Below the pieces are notes generated by a model. The model did no database searches and was not told the DNA's origin. It was given only the letters and a program-made list of their open reading frames with translations. The position numbers and the translations under genes are program-made. Shown in pieces: positions 17,349 through 25,569 of a stretch of DNA of 64,000 bases. Numbering within the stretch: position 1 is the first letter of the stretch; each line of letters starts with the position of its first letter. Source of the stretch: Kaistella jeonii (GTDB taxonomy: Bacteria; Bacteroidota; Bacteroidia; Flavobacteriales; Weeksellaceae); contig NZ_JSYL01000002.1 in the NCBI RefSeq assembly GCF_000812865.1, positions 1 to 64,000 on the forward strand, read 5' to 3'.

Positions 17349-17765
17349 ATGCAGAGGATATTTTTAGATACCAATATTGTCATTGACTTTCTCGGAGAAA
17401 GAGATGGTTTCTATGAACCTGCAGCAAAAATAATGACTTTAGCAGATCACAAGAAAATTAAAATTTTCACCTCGCCAAGTTCTATCTCAAATACCTATTA
17501 CCTGCTTTCAAAATACGAAAACACAAAAATAGCAATGGAGAAAATTAGAAAATTTAAAGTGCTTTGTGCAATTTCCTTGATGGATGATGAAGTTGTTGAA
17601 AAAGCAATCAATTCTGACTTCAAAGATTTTGAAGATGCGATGCAGTATTTTAGTGCGATTGCATCACATTGTGATTTGATTGTTACGAGAAACGAAAAAG
17701 ATTTTAAAAATGCGATGATTCCTGTGATGAATGGGGAAAGTTATTTGGAAACGATAAAGAAATAA
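17349..17765 (+). CDS. PIN-domain toxin (VapC-like RNase)
   Basis: The 138-residue protein has the PIN fold: FLDTNIVIDFLGERD with the first acidic residues, DFEDAMQYFSAIASHCD with the central acids, and LIVTRNEKDFKNA with the last. PIN toxins are magnesium-dependent RNases that cut tRNA, rRNA or mRNA and stop growth when the antitoxin is lost. All acidic positions look intact. It is translationally adjacent to the DUF6364 antitoxin. Confidence 0.88.
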   Translation: MQRIFLDTNIVIDFLGERDGFYEPAAKIMTLADHKKIKIFTSPSSISNTYYLLSKYENTKIAMEKIRKFKVLCAISLMDDEVVEKAINSDFKDFEDAMQYFSAIASHCDLIVTRNEKDFKNAMIPVMNGESYLETIKK

Positions 17766-17820
17766 AGACAAACTCTCAAGACTTTATGAAAAGACTTATA
17801 ACAGATTAATTAAAAAATCC

Positions 17821-17828
17821 TAAATTTG
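17821..17828 (+). promoter_or_regulatory. -7 box TAAATTTG of the second toxin-antitoxin pair
   Basis: TAAATTTG matches TAnnTTTG and lies 28 bp before the ATG at 17857. No matching -33 TTG was found at the usual distance. Confidence 0.4.
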
Positions 17829-17856
17829 ATAAGCGACATTTTTAGTAAAGAACATT

Positions 17857-18090
17857 ATGGATACTCAAATCTTAAGTAAAAAATTAGAATTAATTCAGTG
17901 GCTTTCGGCATTGGAGGATCAATCGGTGATTGAAAAATTGATTAATTTTCGCCAACAAGAAACTAAAGATTGGTGGACTTCTATTTCTGCCGAAGAGAAA
18001 ATTGCGATCCAGAAAGGAATTAATGATGCTGATGAGAAAAAACTAAAGCCCCATTCTGAAGCACGAAAAATATATGAAAAGTGGTTATAA
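17857..18090 (+). CDS. antitoxin of a ParE/RelE-type pair
   Basis: The 77-residue protein reads KLELIQWLSALEDQSVIEKL near the start and WWTSISAEEKIAIQKGINDAD before the end PHSEARKIYEKWL. This is the pattern of the small addiction-module antitoxins in Bacteroidota that precede a ParE-type toxin. The last 17 bp overlap the toxin gene, which implies translational coupling. Its assignment rests partly on this context. Confidence 0.8.
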   Translation: MDTQILSKKLELIQWLSALEDQSVIEKLINFRQQETKDWWTSISAEEKIAIQKGINDADEKKLKPHSEARKIYEKWL

Positions 18091-18373
18091 TATTCTTTGG
18101 ACTGAATATGCTTTAGAAGAGTTAGAAAAAACTATCGAGTATCTTGAAATAAATTTCACAGAAAAAGAAATTAAAAAGCTTGCTAAAAAAACAGAAACTG
18201 TTCTCGAACTCATTTCTATCAATCCATTAATTTTTCCGAAGTCTGAAAATAAGGAAATTTACAAAGTTGTAATCCTAAAGATCAATACGCTCTACTATCG
18301 GATCACAGGAAACGATGTAGAAATCTTATCTTTCTTCTCTAACAGACAAAATCCAAAAGAAGAAAATCTTTAA
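18074..18373 (+). CDS. ParE/RelE-family toxin
   Basis: The 99-residue protein has the ParE/RelE fold pattern: ILWTEYALEELEKTIEYLE at the start, an ISINPLIFPKSE turn, then IYKVVILKINTLYYRI and a final beta strand VEILSFFSNRQNP. ParE members inhibit gyrase while RelE members cleave ribosome-bound mRNA. The final NRQNP is typical of the ParE branch. It overlaps the antitoxin gene. Confidence 0.85.
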   Translation: MKSGYNILWTEYALEELEKTIEYLEINFTEKEIKKLAKKTETVLELISINPLIFPKSENKEIYKVVILKINTLYYRITGNDVEILSFFSNRQNPKEENL

Positions 18374-18414
18374 GTTGCTTAAAACTAATATTCATTTTTC
18401 GCTCAAGCTGCGCC

Positions 18415-18499
18415 CCGACCTGAGTGGAGCTCTTTTTAATTGGTGACTGAGCTTGTCGAAGTCAACAATTAAAAAAGCGGGAACGGAGGGCGGAAAAAG
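18415..18499. repeat. dispersed hairpin element, copy 1
   Basis: An 85-bp element shares about 87% identity with 24415-24499. A stem pairs CTTTTTAATTG with CAATTAAAAAAG around CTGAGCTTGTCGAAG, a segment that recurs in many bacterial interspersed repeats. Flanks start CCGACCTG and end GGAGGGCGG. It lies downstream of the ParE toxin gene. Confidence 0.7.
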
Positions 18500-18513
18500 G
18501 CGCACAAAAAATA

Positions 18514-18846
18514 TTAATCTAAAATATATTTCCAGAAACTCCAGAATTTTCTTTTGGTGAGATAGTTTAAATCATCTTCCATGGCGTAAGCTTCGCGCTC
18601 GAAAGAGATGGATTTGTAGGCGAGGAAAGAATCTTTTAACTTGAAATAGTGGTAATAATATTCTAAAACATACCATAGATAAAAGAAAATAATCAGGAGT
18701 TCCGCTTGTTGACGCAGATGAATTTTCTCGTGGTTGATCAAGGTTTTATTTTGAAGATCTTCTGGCTTTCGAAGAAGGATAAAGGGAAAAAGAGTGATCC
18801 CCGAAATTTTTGTATTTTTGAGAAGTCTTTGGCAAATCAGGATCAT
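18514..18846 (-). CDS. small protein with HEXXH motif, membrane-associated
   Basis: The 110-residue protein has HEKIHLRQQAELLIIFFYLWYVLEYY, a perfect H-E-x-x-H zinc-metalloprotease motif followed directly by a hydrophobic helix. Later, SFEREAYAMEDDLNYL carries a glutamate that could be the third zinc ligand (E-x-E-A-Y). This arrangement resembles a minimal M48/M56-like peptidase core, and I know similar unnamed small proteins only in Bacteroidota. No signal peptide is seen. The neighbouring genes give no clue to a substrate, so the activity is inference. Confidence 0.6.
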   Translation of the reverse strand: MILICQRLLKNTKISGITLFPFILLRKPEDLQNKTLINHEKIHLRQQAELLIIFFYLWYVLEYYYHYFKLKDSFLAYKSISFEREAYAMEDDLNYLTKRKFWSFWKYILD

Positions 18847-18885
18847 GAAACAAAGATATTAATTTCAGGAAATCTGATTTAACTT

Positions 18886-19083
18886 ATGTACCAGAAAATC
18901 ATCAAAGAACACGAAGACTTTTATTACAACGAACAGGGTTATAAAGTTTTTACGGAAGCTTATCACCTAAAGCGCGGTTATTGTTGCAAAAGTGGGTGTA
19001 AACATTGTCCGTACGGTTATGATAAAAAGACGGATAGTTTTAAAAAACCGTTGAGAGCGGAGACGAAACCAAATGCAGACTAA
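18886..19083 (+). CDS. DUF5522 domain protein
   Basis: The 65-residue protein reads EDFYYNEQGYKVFTEAYHLKRGYCCKSGCKHCPYGY. This is the conserved DUF5522 sequence with four closely spaced cysteines (CC-x3-C-x2-C) that could bind a metal. Function is unknown. Proteins of this type are small, cytoplasmic and common in proteobacteria and Bacteroidota. It is divergent from the HEXXH gene, with 39 bp between them. Confidence 0.8.
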   Translation: MYQKIIKEHEDFYYNEQGYKVFTEAYHLKRGYCCKSGCKHCPYGYDKKTDSFKKPLRAETKPNAD

Positions 19084-19144
19084 AAGATAATAGAATTAGC
19101 ATTCAATTTTTTAAAAAATATATTTACACAAAAAATTTCAGGTC

Positions 19145-19678
19145 ATGAGCAAAAAATATATCTTACTTTTATTGGCTTCGGCCACATTGGGACTTGCTTC
19201 TTGCAGTCCTTTTCAAGTGAAATCTGATTATGCAGAAACCGCAAATTTCAATATGTACAAATCGTACAAATTGAGAGTTGATGATTTAAAAATGAACGAT
19301 ATTGATAAAGATCGCGTTTTGAATGAAGTCTCGAAACAACTCCAAATGAAAGGCTTGAGCGTTTCTGATAATCCCGATTTAATTGTAAACGTGAAAGCGA
19401 ATTACAAGAAAATTCAGGACGTACAAAGCAACCGACCTTACGGAATGTACGGTTGGGGCGGATCTTTCGGTTGGGGAGTTGGAATGAACAGAACGTGGAC
19501 TCAAAATTATAATCAAGGTGCTTTGATTCTGGATTTAATTGATGCAAGAACGCAGAAGTTGGTTTGGCAAGGTGTCGGAAGCGGAATTTCGGTAGATTCA
19601 CCAAAAGCGAAACAGAAACAGATTCCGGAGATTGTTGCGGAGATTATGGCGAATTATCCTCCAAATAAAATGAAATAA
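19145..19678 (+). CDS. DUF4136 domain lipoprotein
   Basis: The 177-residue protein has a lipoprotein signal peptide with lipobox ATLGLASC, so it should be processed by signal peptidase II and anchored in a membrane. The mature part begins with the DUF4136 pattern SDYAETANFNMYKSYKL and continues GLSVSDNPDLIVNVKANY and LILDLIDARTQKLVWQGVG. DUF4136 proteins are beta-rich periplasmic lipoproteins of unknown role. A terminator follows. Confidence 0.88.
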   Translation: MSKKYILLLLASATLGLASCSPFQVKSDYAETANFNMYKSYKLRVDDLKMNDIDKDRVLNEVSKQLQMKGLSVSDNPDLIVNVKANYKKIQDVQSNRPYGMYGWGGSFGWGVGMNRTWTQNYNQGALILDLIDARTQKLVWQGVGSGISVDSPKAKQKQIPEIVAEIMANYPPNKMK

Positions 19679-19696
19679 TTTTTTTAGAAAATAATG

Positions 19697-19724
19697 AAGA
19701 CTGCATAAATGCGGTCTTTTTTTT
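19697..19724 (+). terminator. terminator of the DUF4136 lipoprotein gene
   Basis: AAGACTGC pairs with GCGGTCTT (one G-T pair) around a 6-base loop and runs into eight T residues. Confidence 0.85.
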
Positions 19725-20295
19725 AACCAAAAATTTAAGATTCACTGATTCCTTAAAAAAGAATAAATAAATGAAGTAAAGTCACAAAAGGTTCACGTCT
19801 ATATAGATTTACAAAAGAATATGAAAGATTGTTGTAATCATATTCCGAACTCAACCTTAAATATCTTAATGATAAAAATCTATTCATTTTCATTAATGAA
19901 ATTAAAGATATAGAAATCTTAATTTCTTAATGGTGAAGATTATTAATTTTTTTAATTTCTAATGGAAATAATGTCTTGAAAATAATTACAACGACTTTGT
20001 CATTCTGACAAAGGAAGAATCTCATTAATTTAATCTTGTTATATTTTGTCTTGTTCTTTTGTCTTGAAACAAAATAACAATCCGCCGCGGCGGACAAGGC
20101 TTGAAACTCCGGCTAAAAATTTATTTTTTAACCTAAAATTTCTGAACTCGCGCGATCGTTTAATTTTTTCATGAGTATTAAAATTATTACGCGCTTCGGA
20201 CAAAGAAATTTTTTCACGGTTTTCTATCAATTTTTCTTTACGCCTCCATTTCCGATGCCAATTAAATTCCGCGCAAGTAGCAAGTATTGATATTA
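19725..20295. other. 571-bp intergenic region with repeat-like DNA, no gene
   Basis: The region contains a GC-rich perfect palindrome TCCGCCGCGGCGGA (20081-20094) in otherwise AT-rich DNA. Around it are TTTTGTCTTGAAACAAAA-like inverted segments, and the 14-mer CTTAATTTCTTAAT (19918-19931) is shared with the 3.5-kb intergenic region. A 63-codon minus-strand frame (20039-20230) crosses the palindrome and is probably not a gene. Confidence 0.45.
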
Positions 20296-20322
20296 AATAA
20301 AAAACCGCTCGAAAGCGGTTTT
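20296..20322 (-). terminator. pafA terminator
   Basis: AAAACCGCT (20301-20309) pairs with AGCGGTTTT (20314-20322). The A-run before it reads as T residues on the minus strand, 25 bp after the pafA stop. Confidence 0.85.
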
Positions 20323-20346
20323 AATTATTCTATATTTATTTATATC

Positions 20347-21987
20347 TTATTTCCCAATCACCTCTGTAACTGGATTTCCTATATTTCCGCTTGGGAACTG
20401 AATGTGCAATAATGCAGAAATTGTTGGTGCAATATCGGTCATGTTGTAATCTTTATTACTCTCCCCTTTTTTAATTCCCCAACCCATAAAGATTAAAGGA
20501 ATGTGAGAGTCATAAGAATTCCAGGCTCCGTGAGTTGTTCCCAGTTTAGAATAAGTTGGCAACCAGGAATCATGGTAAATAACTTGAATATCTCCACTTC
20601 TTTGCCAATTGTAACCATTCATAATTCTTGTTTTAATCGGTTCGGGGATTGATGATGAGCCAGCTTTTTTCATGTCAACGGCAAACAATATAGATTTATC
20701 TTTGTTCAAAATATCAATCAAATATTGCTTCACTTGTTCCGCATCTAATTTATTGTCAGTCATTAATTTATCATCTAAATAAACCTGATTGTTGGTTATT
20801 TTAGAAATTAATTTATCAACATTAAATTTATCTTTCAACATCACATTAAATTCTTTATTGTCTTCACCATAAAAACCGGTCGGCATTTTATGTTCTTCCA
20901 TAAAACCTTCAGAATGGGCACCACCATGATCTGCAGAAAGAAAAACGGTATATTGATCTTTACCAACTGTTTGATCTAGATATTTAAAGAAATCTGCCAA
21001 GTCGCGGTCTAATCTTAAATAAACATCTTCAACTTCAATTGAATTGGGTCCAAATTTATGTCCGGCATAATCAGTAGAAGCTAAATTGATGGCTAAGAAA
21101 TCGGTGATTGCATCGGCTCCTAAATTTTCTCCTTTGATGGCAGCTTCTGCAATTTTCAGCGTCAAGGTATTTCCAAAAGGCGTAGATCGTATGTTGTCTC
21201 TCTTCGTTTGATAATCAGCAGCCAAATTATTATAAGGGAAAGTGGGTGTTTTAGCACTTCCCAAAAGTCCTTCCCAAGGTGAATTGTCCGGTGAACTTTC
21301 GGTATATTGATTAATTGGTAGCAAAGTATTCCAACCATTCTTCACCAATTCATCTGGAATTTTTTGAGCATTAAAATCATTCACCCATTTTGGCAACTGA
21401 TTCATATAATAAGAACTTGTGATGAAATTTCCGCTAGTGTCATCAAACCAGTAAGCTCCTGTAGGATTATGACCTGCGGGAAGAATTGAAGCCCTATCTT
21501 TTAGAGAAACTCCCACCACCTTTGCCTGAAAATTACTTGCTAAACGAAGTTCATCAGTAACCGTAGTTGACCATAGATTTTTAGGAGAATGACTGCCTAC
21601 TTTAGCATCAGATGTTCCGACTGGTTTTACGCTGTCGTCGGTTGTACAGTAGACATTTTTTCCAGTTGTTTTATCGTACCAATCATTTCCAGCAATACCA
21701 TGAATCGCCGGAACAGAACCGGTATAAATGGTGGTATGTCCAACCGCAGTGTACGTTGGAATATAATTAATGTGAACATTATTTAAAGAATATCCTTGGT
21801 TTAAAAGTCTTTTAAAACCATCATTACCATATTTTTCATAATAACGATAGAGATAATCCCACCGCATTTGATCAACGACTAAACCCACGACGAGTTTTGG
21901 TCTTTCGATTTGAGAGGATTTATTTTTTTGAGCAGAAAAACCCGTTGAGACAAGGGCTAAAAAAATGATAGAAATATTTTTCAACAT
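20347..21987 (-). CDS. pafA: PafA-type alkaline phosphatase (phosphate-irrepressible)
   Basis: The 546-residue protein has a signal peptide ending near SAQ and is periplasmic. It matches the PafA phosphomonoesterase described from Elizabethkingia meningoseptica in length and motifs: VVDQMRWDYL (metal aspartate D39), PTYTAVGH (nucleophile T80), GIAGNDW (N101), SLKDRASILP (lysine and arginine of the active site), STDYAGH, SADHGG and GTTHGAW. All metal ligands of the alkaline phosphatase superfamily are present. The enzyme releases phosphate from organic monoesters. Its promoter region has a TAAATTTG -7-like box on the minus strand at 22022-22029. Confidence 0.93.
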   Translation of the reverse strand: MLKNISIIFLALVSTGFSAQKNKSSQIERPKLVVGLVVDQMRWDYLYRYYEKYGNDGFKRLLNQGYSLNNVHINYIPTYTAVGHTTIYTGSVPAIHGIAGNDWYDKTTGKNVYCTTDDSVKPVGTSDAKVGSHSPKNLWSTTVTDELRLASNFQAKVVGVSLKDRASILPAGHNPTGAYWFDDTSGNFITSSYYMNQLPKWVNDFNAQKIPDELVKNGWNTLLPINQYTESSPDNSPWEGLLGSAKTPTFPYNNLAADYQTKRDNIRSTPFGNTLTLKIAEAAIKGENLGADAITDFLAINLASTDYAGHKFGPNSIEVEDVYLRLDRDLADFFKYLDQTVGKDQYTVFLSADHGGAHSEGFMEEHKMPTGFYGEDNKEFNVMLKDKFNVDKLISKITNNQVYLDDKLMTDNKLDAEQVKQYLIDILNKDKSILFAVDMKKAGSSSIPEPIKTRIMNGYNWQRSGDIQVIYHDSWLPTYSKLGTTHGAWNSYDSHIPLIFMGWGIKKGESNKDYNMTDIAPTISALLHIQFPSGNIGNPVTEVIGK

Positions 21988-22267
21988 AATTAAAAATTTA
22001 CGGATGTTCGAATTTTAGAGACAAATTTAAGGGTTTAATTCTAAAAAAAAGAATGAACTTTTCATGAACAACTTTAAACAAATGATCAAAAATAAATGAA
22101 TGTTAATTTTTAGGCCCGATTGACTCTTTTTCTAAATTATTTTAAGGAATCGCCGAATCTCATTTTTCGGTTCGCAATGGAAATCCTTTTTTATAATTTT
22201 CAAAATATAAAAAAGATTGTAATGGAAAGAGTGAAGAATTTTCTACAAAGCAATAATCTTGTTACAC
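21988..22267. other. 280-bp intergenic region between pafA and mdh
   Basis: AT-rich DNA with no gene that I can support. The pafA -7-like box CAAATTTA (22022-22029, minus-strand TAAATTTG) lies here, 35 bp upstream of the pafA start. Confidence 0.4.
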
Positions 22268-22300
22268 CAAAAAAAAACGCACCTTCGGAAAGATGCGTTT
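22268..22300 (-). terminator. mdh terminator
   Basis: AAACGCA pairs with TGCGTTT, with CTT/AAG extending the stem inward. The A-run at 22269-22277 gives a T-run on the minus strand. It lies 20 bp beyond a second, older-looking mdh stop at 22320, which suggests it once sat directly behind the gene. Confidence 0.75.
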
Positions 22301-22319
22301 CAATATTAATGATAATTTC

Positions 22320-22396
22320 TTAGAATTTCAAATCTCCGTTTTCAAAGGGTTTCGCCCTTTGCTGTTGATTTCGCCATTTCATGGCTTCTTGGAAAT
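22320..22396. repeat. small palindromic element inserted at the 3' end of mdh, with duplicated target
   Basis: Positions 22320-22340 and 22397-22417 match at 19 of 21 bases. On the minus strand both encode NGDLKF and a stop. Between them are 56 bp with two hairpins, AAAGGG-TTTCG-CCCTTT-like and GCCATTTCATGGC. The layout is an inserted short repeat flanked by a duplicated copy of the gene end. Confidence 0.7.
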
Positions 22397-23323
22397 TTAG
22401 AATTTCAAATCACCATTCACCTCTCTTACTGCTTGTGCAGCGGTAGCGAATTTTTCTTTTTCAGCATCGGTTAATTTTATTTCTACAATTTTCTCAACAC
22501 CATTTGCACCGATAATTGCAGGAACTCCTAGACAGATATCACTTTGACCGTATTCTCCGTCTAACATTAGTGAACAAGGAATCATTTTTTTGTGGTCGCA
22601 AAAAATTGCCTGTACCATTACAGAAACTGCCGCACCTGGAGCGTACCAAGCGGAAGTTCCCAATAATTTAGTTAGCGTTGCACCACCAACTTTGGTCTCT
22701 TCCGCAACTTGATTTTGTTTTGCTTCGTCTAAGAATTCAGTTACTGGAACACCGTTTCTGGTTGCTTTACTCATCAAAGGCAACATTCCTGTATCACTGT
22801 GAGCAGCGATTACCATTCCGTCAACGTCTGAAATTGGACATTCTAAAGCTTCTGCCAATCTGTATTTAAAACGTGCAGAATCTAAAGCTCCGCCCATTCC
22901 GATAATTTGATTTTTCGGTAAACCAGAAGTTTTATGAACCAAGTAAGCCATCGTATCCATCGGGTTAGAAACCACGATAATAATTACGTTTGGCGAATGT
23001 TTTACCAGGTTTGCAGTAACATCTTTCACGATTCCAGCGTTAATTCCGATCAATTCTTCACGCGTCATTCCAGGTTTTCTTGGAATTCCTGAAGTGATTA
23101 CGGCAACTTTTGATCCAGCTGTTTTGCTGTAATCACCGGTTGTTCCAGTAATTTTGGTATCGAAATTATTTAGAGAGGCGGTTTGCATCAAATCCATCGC
23201 TTTACCTTCAGCAAAACCTTCTTTAATGTCAACTAAAACAACTTCTGCTGCGAAATTTTTCATCGCGATGTATTCTGCGCAACTTGCGCCAACTGCTCCT
23301 GCTCCAACTACGGTAACTTTCAT
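22397..23323 (-). CDS. mdh: malate dehydrogenase
   Basis: The 308-residue LDH-like malate dehydrogenase interconverts malate and oxaloacetate with NAD in the TCA cycle. It has the N-terminal Rossmann motif VVGAGAVGASCAEYIA, VVLVDIKEG with the NAD-selective aspartate, GIPRKPGMTREELI with substrate arginines, VSNPMDTMAYLV and the catalytic histidine in IAAHSDTGMLP. The C-terminus ends NGDLKF. A second copy of that coding end lies 76 bp downstream, beyond a small repeat. Confidence 0.94.
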   Translation of the reverse strand: MKVTVVGAGAVGASCAEYIAMKNFAAEVVLVDIKEGFAEGKAMDLMQTASLNNFDTKITGTTGDYSKTAGSKVAVITSGIPRKPGMTREELIGINAGIVKDVTANLVKHSPNVIIIVVSNPMDTMAYLVHKTSGLPKNQIIGMGGALDSARFKYRLAEALECPISDVDGMVIAAHSDTGMLPLMSKATRNGVPVTEFLDEAKQNQVAEETKVGGATLTKLLGTSAWYAPGAAVSVMVQAIFCDHKKMIPCSLMLDGEYGQSDICLGVPAIIGANGVEKIVEIKLTDAEKEKFATAAQAVREVNGDLKF

Positions 23324-23553
23324 ATTTAAATTTTTATTGATTTTAAAGGTAATATGGAAACTCGACTTTCATTTTTAATAAAGTAGATTTCCCTTTTTTA
23401 TGTGACGTAAATTTACGAAATGTTAAAGTTTTGGGCAATTTTAGTATTATTAAAGTTTTCCTAATTATTTAAAAAATGCAGGCAATTCATAATCTGGATC
23501 ATTGCCATAGTTAATTCTTGCCCTAAATCAAGATTTTTGGAAATATTATAAAC

Positions 23554-23561
23554 TAAATTTG
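23554..23561 (+). promoter_or_regulatory. -7 box TAAATTTG upstream of cysE
   Basis: TAAATTTG lies 19 bp before the cysE start, the expected position for a short leader. The -33 TTG spacing is not standard. Confidence 0.4.
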
Positions 23562-23580
23562 TTTAAAATTAGCAGTCAAA

Positions 23581-24396
23581 ATGGGTTTTGCAAAACGACT
23601 TCACGAAGGGTACTCGAACCGAAAATATGACATCGATAAAAAGAAAATCGAAGATTTTATCGACCGATTTTTCCGGTTTATTTTCTTTCTGGAATATCAA
23701 AGATGTTCGGAACTGGATAATATTGAAATGCGTTTAAATGCTTTTAAAATTGAATTTAAAGAAATATTATGCTCCGTAACTGAAGAAAAAGACAGTCTTA
23801 AAACAGATCACTTTTTTGAAAGTTTCCCGAAAGTTTACGAGTCACTGGAAAATGATGCCCAAACAATTCTTGACAATGATCCTGCGGCAAAAAGCAGAGA
23901 AGAAGTCATGTTTTCTTATCCTGGGTTTTTTGCAATTGCTGTTTATCGATTTGCGCATGAACTTTATAAAAATAACATTCCGTTAATTCCAAGAATTTGG
24001 ACGGAATTTGCGCACAGTAAAACAGGAATAGACATTAATCCAGGTGCTAAAATTGGTGACTATTTCTTCATTGATCACGGCACAGGAATTGTAATTGGAG
24101 AGACTACAATCATTGGAAATCACGTGAAAATTTACCAAGGAGTGACTTTAGGTGCTCACTCAGTTGCCAAAAATTTACAAAACATAAAACGTCATCCAAC
24201 CATTGAAGATGGTGTTGTGATTTATGCAAATGCTACGATTTTGGGTGGCGAAACGGTGATTGGAAAAAATGCATTAATTGGTGGAAATGTCTGGATTACA
24301 GAAAGTGTAGCACCAAACTCTGTGGTTTTTCATAAAGGTCAAGTTACCGTAAAGAATAAATTCCCCGGAAATGAACCAATTATTTTTAGTATTTAA
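23581..24396 (+). CDS. cysE: serine O-acetyltransferase
   Basis: CysE makes O-acetylserine from serine and acetyl-CoA, the first step of cysteine synthesis. The 271-residue protein has a helical N-terminal half and a C-terminal left-handed beta helix of hexapeptide repeats ([43 protein letters not shown]). The catalytic histidine is in IDHGTG. It lies 184 bp before cysK on the same strand, so both pathway steps are together. The dispersed hairpin element lies between the two genes. Confidence 0.92.
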   Translation: MGFAKRLHEGYSNRKYDIDKKKIEDFIDRFFRFIFFLEYQRCSELDNIEMRLNAFKIEFKEILCSVTEEKDSLKTDHFFESFPKVYESLENDAQTILDNDPAAKSREEVMFSYPGFFAIAVYRFAHELYKNNIPLIPRIWTEFAHSKTGIDINPGAKIGDYFFIDHGTGIVIGETTIIGNHVKIYQGVTLGAHSVAKNLQNIKRHPTIEDGVVIYANATILGGETVIGKNALIGGNVWITESVAPNSVVFHKGQVTVKNKFPGNEPIIFSI

Positions 24397-24414
24397 AACG
24401 GAATTTCTTACAGC

Positions 24415-24499
24415 CCGACCTGAATGGAGCTCTTTTTTATTGTTTTCTGAGCTTGCCGAAGATGACAATAAAAAAAGCGGGAATGGAGGGCGGAAAAAG
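24415..24499. repeat. dispersed hairpin element, copy 2
   Basis: An 85-bp element about 87% identical to 18415-18499. Its stem CTTTTTTATTG/CAATAAAAAAAG differs from copy 1 by a compensatory base-pair change (A-T against T-A), which supports a structured element. It lies between cysE and cysK. Confidence 0.7.
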
Positions 24500-24580
24500 C
24501 TGCCATAAAAAAATAGTAAATAGACATTCGACGTAGTCAAAAAGCTGCCCAAATAATTAACAAATTTTAAAATTTATTTT

Positions 24581-25513
24581 ATGAAACTGAACAATATATT
24601 AGAAGCTATCGGAAATACACCGGTAATCAAGATCAATAAACTTTTTCCAAACAACGTGGAAGTTTGGATGAAGCTGGAAAAACAAAATCCCGGTGGAAGT
24701 TTGAAGGATCGAATTGCTTTGGCAATGATAGAAAAAGCGGAAAAGGATGGAACAATCAATAAAGACACTCTGATTATAGAGCCAACTTCTGGTAATACCG
24801 GTGTTGGATTAGCAATGGTTTGTGCCGTAAAAGGTTACAAATTGGTATTGGTAATGCCGGAAAGTATGAGTGTTGAAAGGAGAAAACTGATGAGTTCTTA
24901 CGGAGCATCATTTGTTTTGACACCAAAAGAAGAAGGAACGTCGGGAGCGATCAAAAAAGCCATGCAAATGGCTGAAGAAATCGAAAACTCCTGGATCCCA
25001 CAACAGTTTGAAAATCCTGCTAATCCAGAAATCCATGCGAAAACTACGGCTCAGGAAATTTTAAATGATTTTCCAAACGGGATCGATTACCTTATCACTG
25101 GTGTTGGAACTGGAGGTCACATTACCGGAGTAACTGAAGTTTTAAAACAGAAATTTCCAAATATGAAAAGTTTTGCGGTTGAACCTACCGATTCTCCCGT
25201 AATTTCTGGCGGAAAACCTGGACCGCATCCTTTGCAGGGAATCGGCGCTGGATTTGTTCCAAAAAATTTACACACTGAACTTTTAGACGGAACAATTGCT
25301 GTTGAAAAAGGAGAAGCTTTTGAATTCACAAAAAGACTCGCAAGCGAAGAAGGAATTTTAGCCGGAGTTTCAACCGGAGCATCTTGTGCAGCAGTGAATA
25401 AAAAGTTATCAGAAATCCCTGAAGGTTCTGTCGTTTTGACTTTCAATTATGATACAGGTGAAAGATATTGGTCTGTTGAGGGACTTTTTGAAGAAAATCC
25501 TTATAAAGGTTAA
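24581..25513 (+). CDS. cysK: cysteine synthase A
   Basis: CysK replaces the acetyl group of O-acetylserine with sulfide to give cysteine, using PLP. The 310-residue protein has the PLP lysine in [15 protein letters not shown], the substrate loop [13 protein letters not shown], and the phosphate-binding [10 protein letters not shown]. It ends [14 protein letters not shown]-like, normal for the family. It is downstream of cysE and followed by a terminator. Confidence 0.94.
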   Translation: MKLNNILEAIGNTPVIKINKLFPNNVEVWMKLEKQNPGGSLKDRIALAMIEKAEKDGTINKDTLIIEPTSGNTGVGLAMVCAVKGYKLVLVMPESMSVERRKLMSSYGASFVLTPKEEGTSGAIKKAMQMAEEIENSWIPQQFENPANPEIHAKTTAQEILNDFPNGIDYLITGVGTGGHITGVTEVLKQKFPNMKSFAVEPTDSPVISGGKPGPHPLQGIGAGFVPKNLHTELLDGTIAVEKGEAFEFTKRLASEEGILAGVSTGASCAAVNKKLSEIPEGSVVLTFNYDTGERYWSVEGLFEENPYKG

Positions 25514-25539
25514 TCTTTAATAGTTTATCCTGAAAACAT

Positions 25540-25569
25540 AAAATCCTGCGATCATGCAGGATTTTTTTT
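25540..25569 (+). terminator. cysK terminator
   Basis: AATCCTGC (25542-25549) pairs with GCAGGATT (25556-25563), followed by a T-run. It overlaps the end of the convergent glycosylase gene by 2 bp. Confidence 0.85.

Noticed and set aside
20039-20230. 63-codon minus-strand frame in the 19.7-20.3 kb spacer
   Set aside because: It crosses a GC-rich palindrome and repeat-like DNA and has no recognisable protein features. It is more likely a repeat read in frame.
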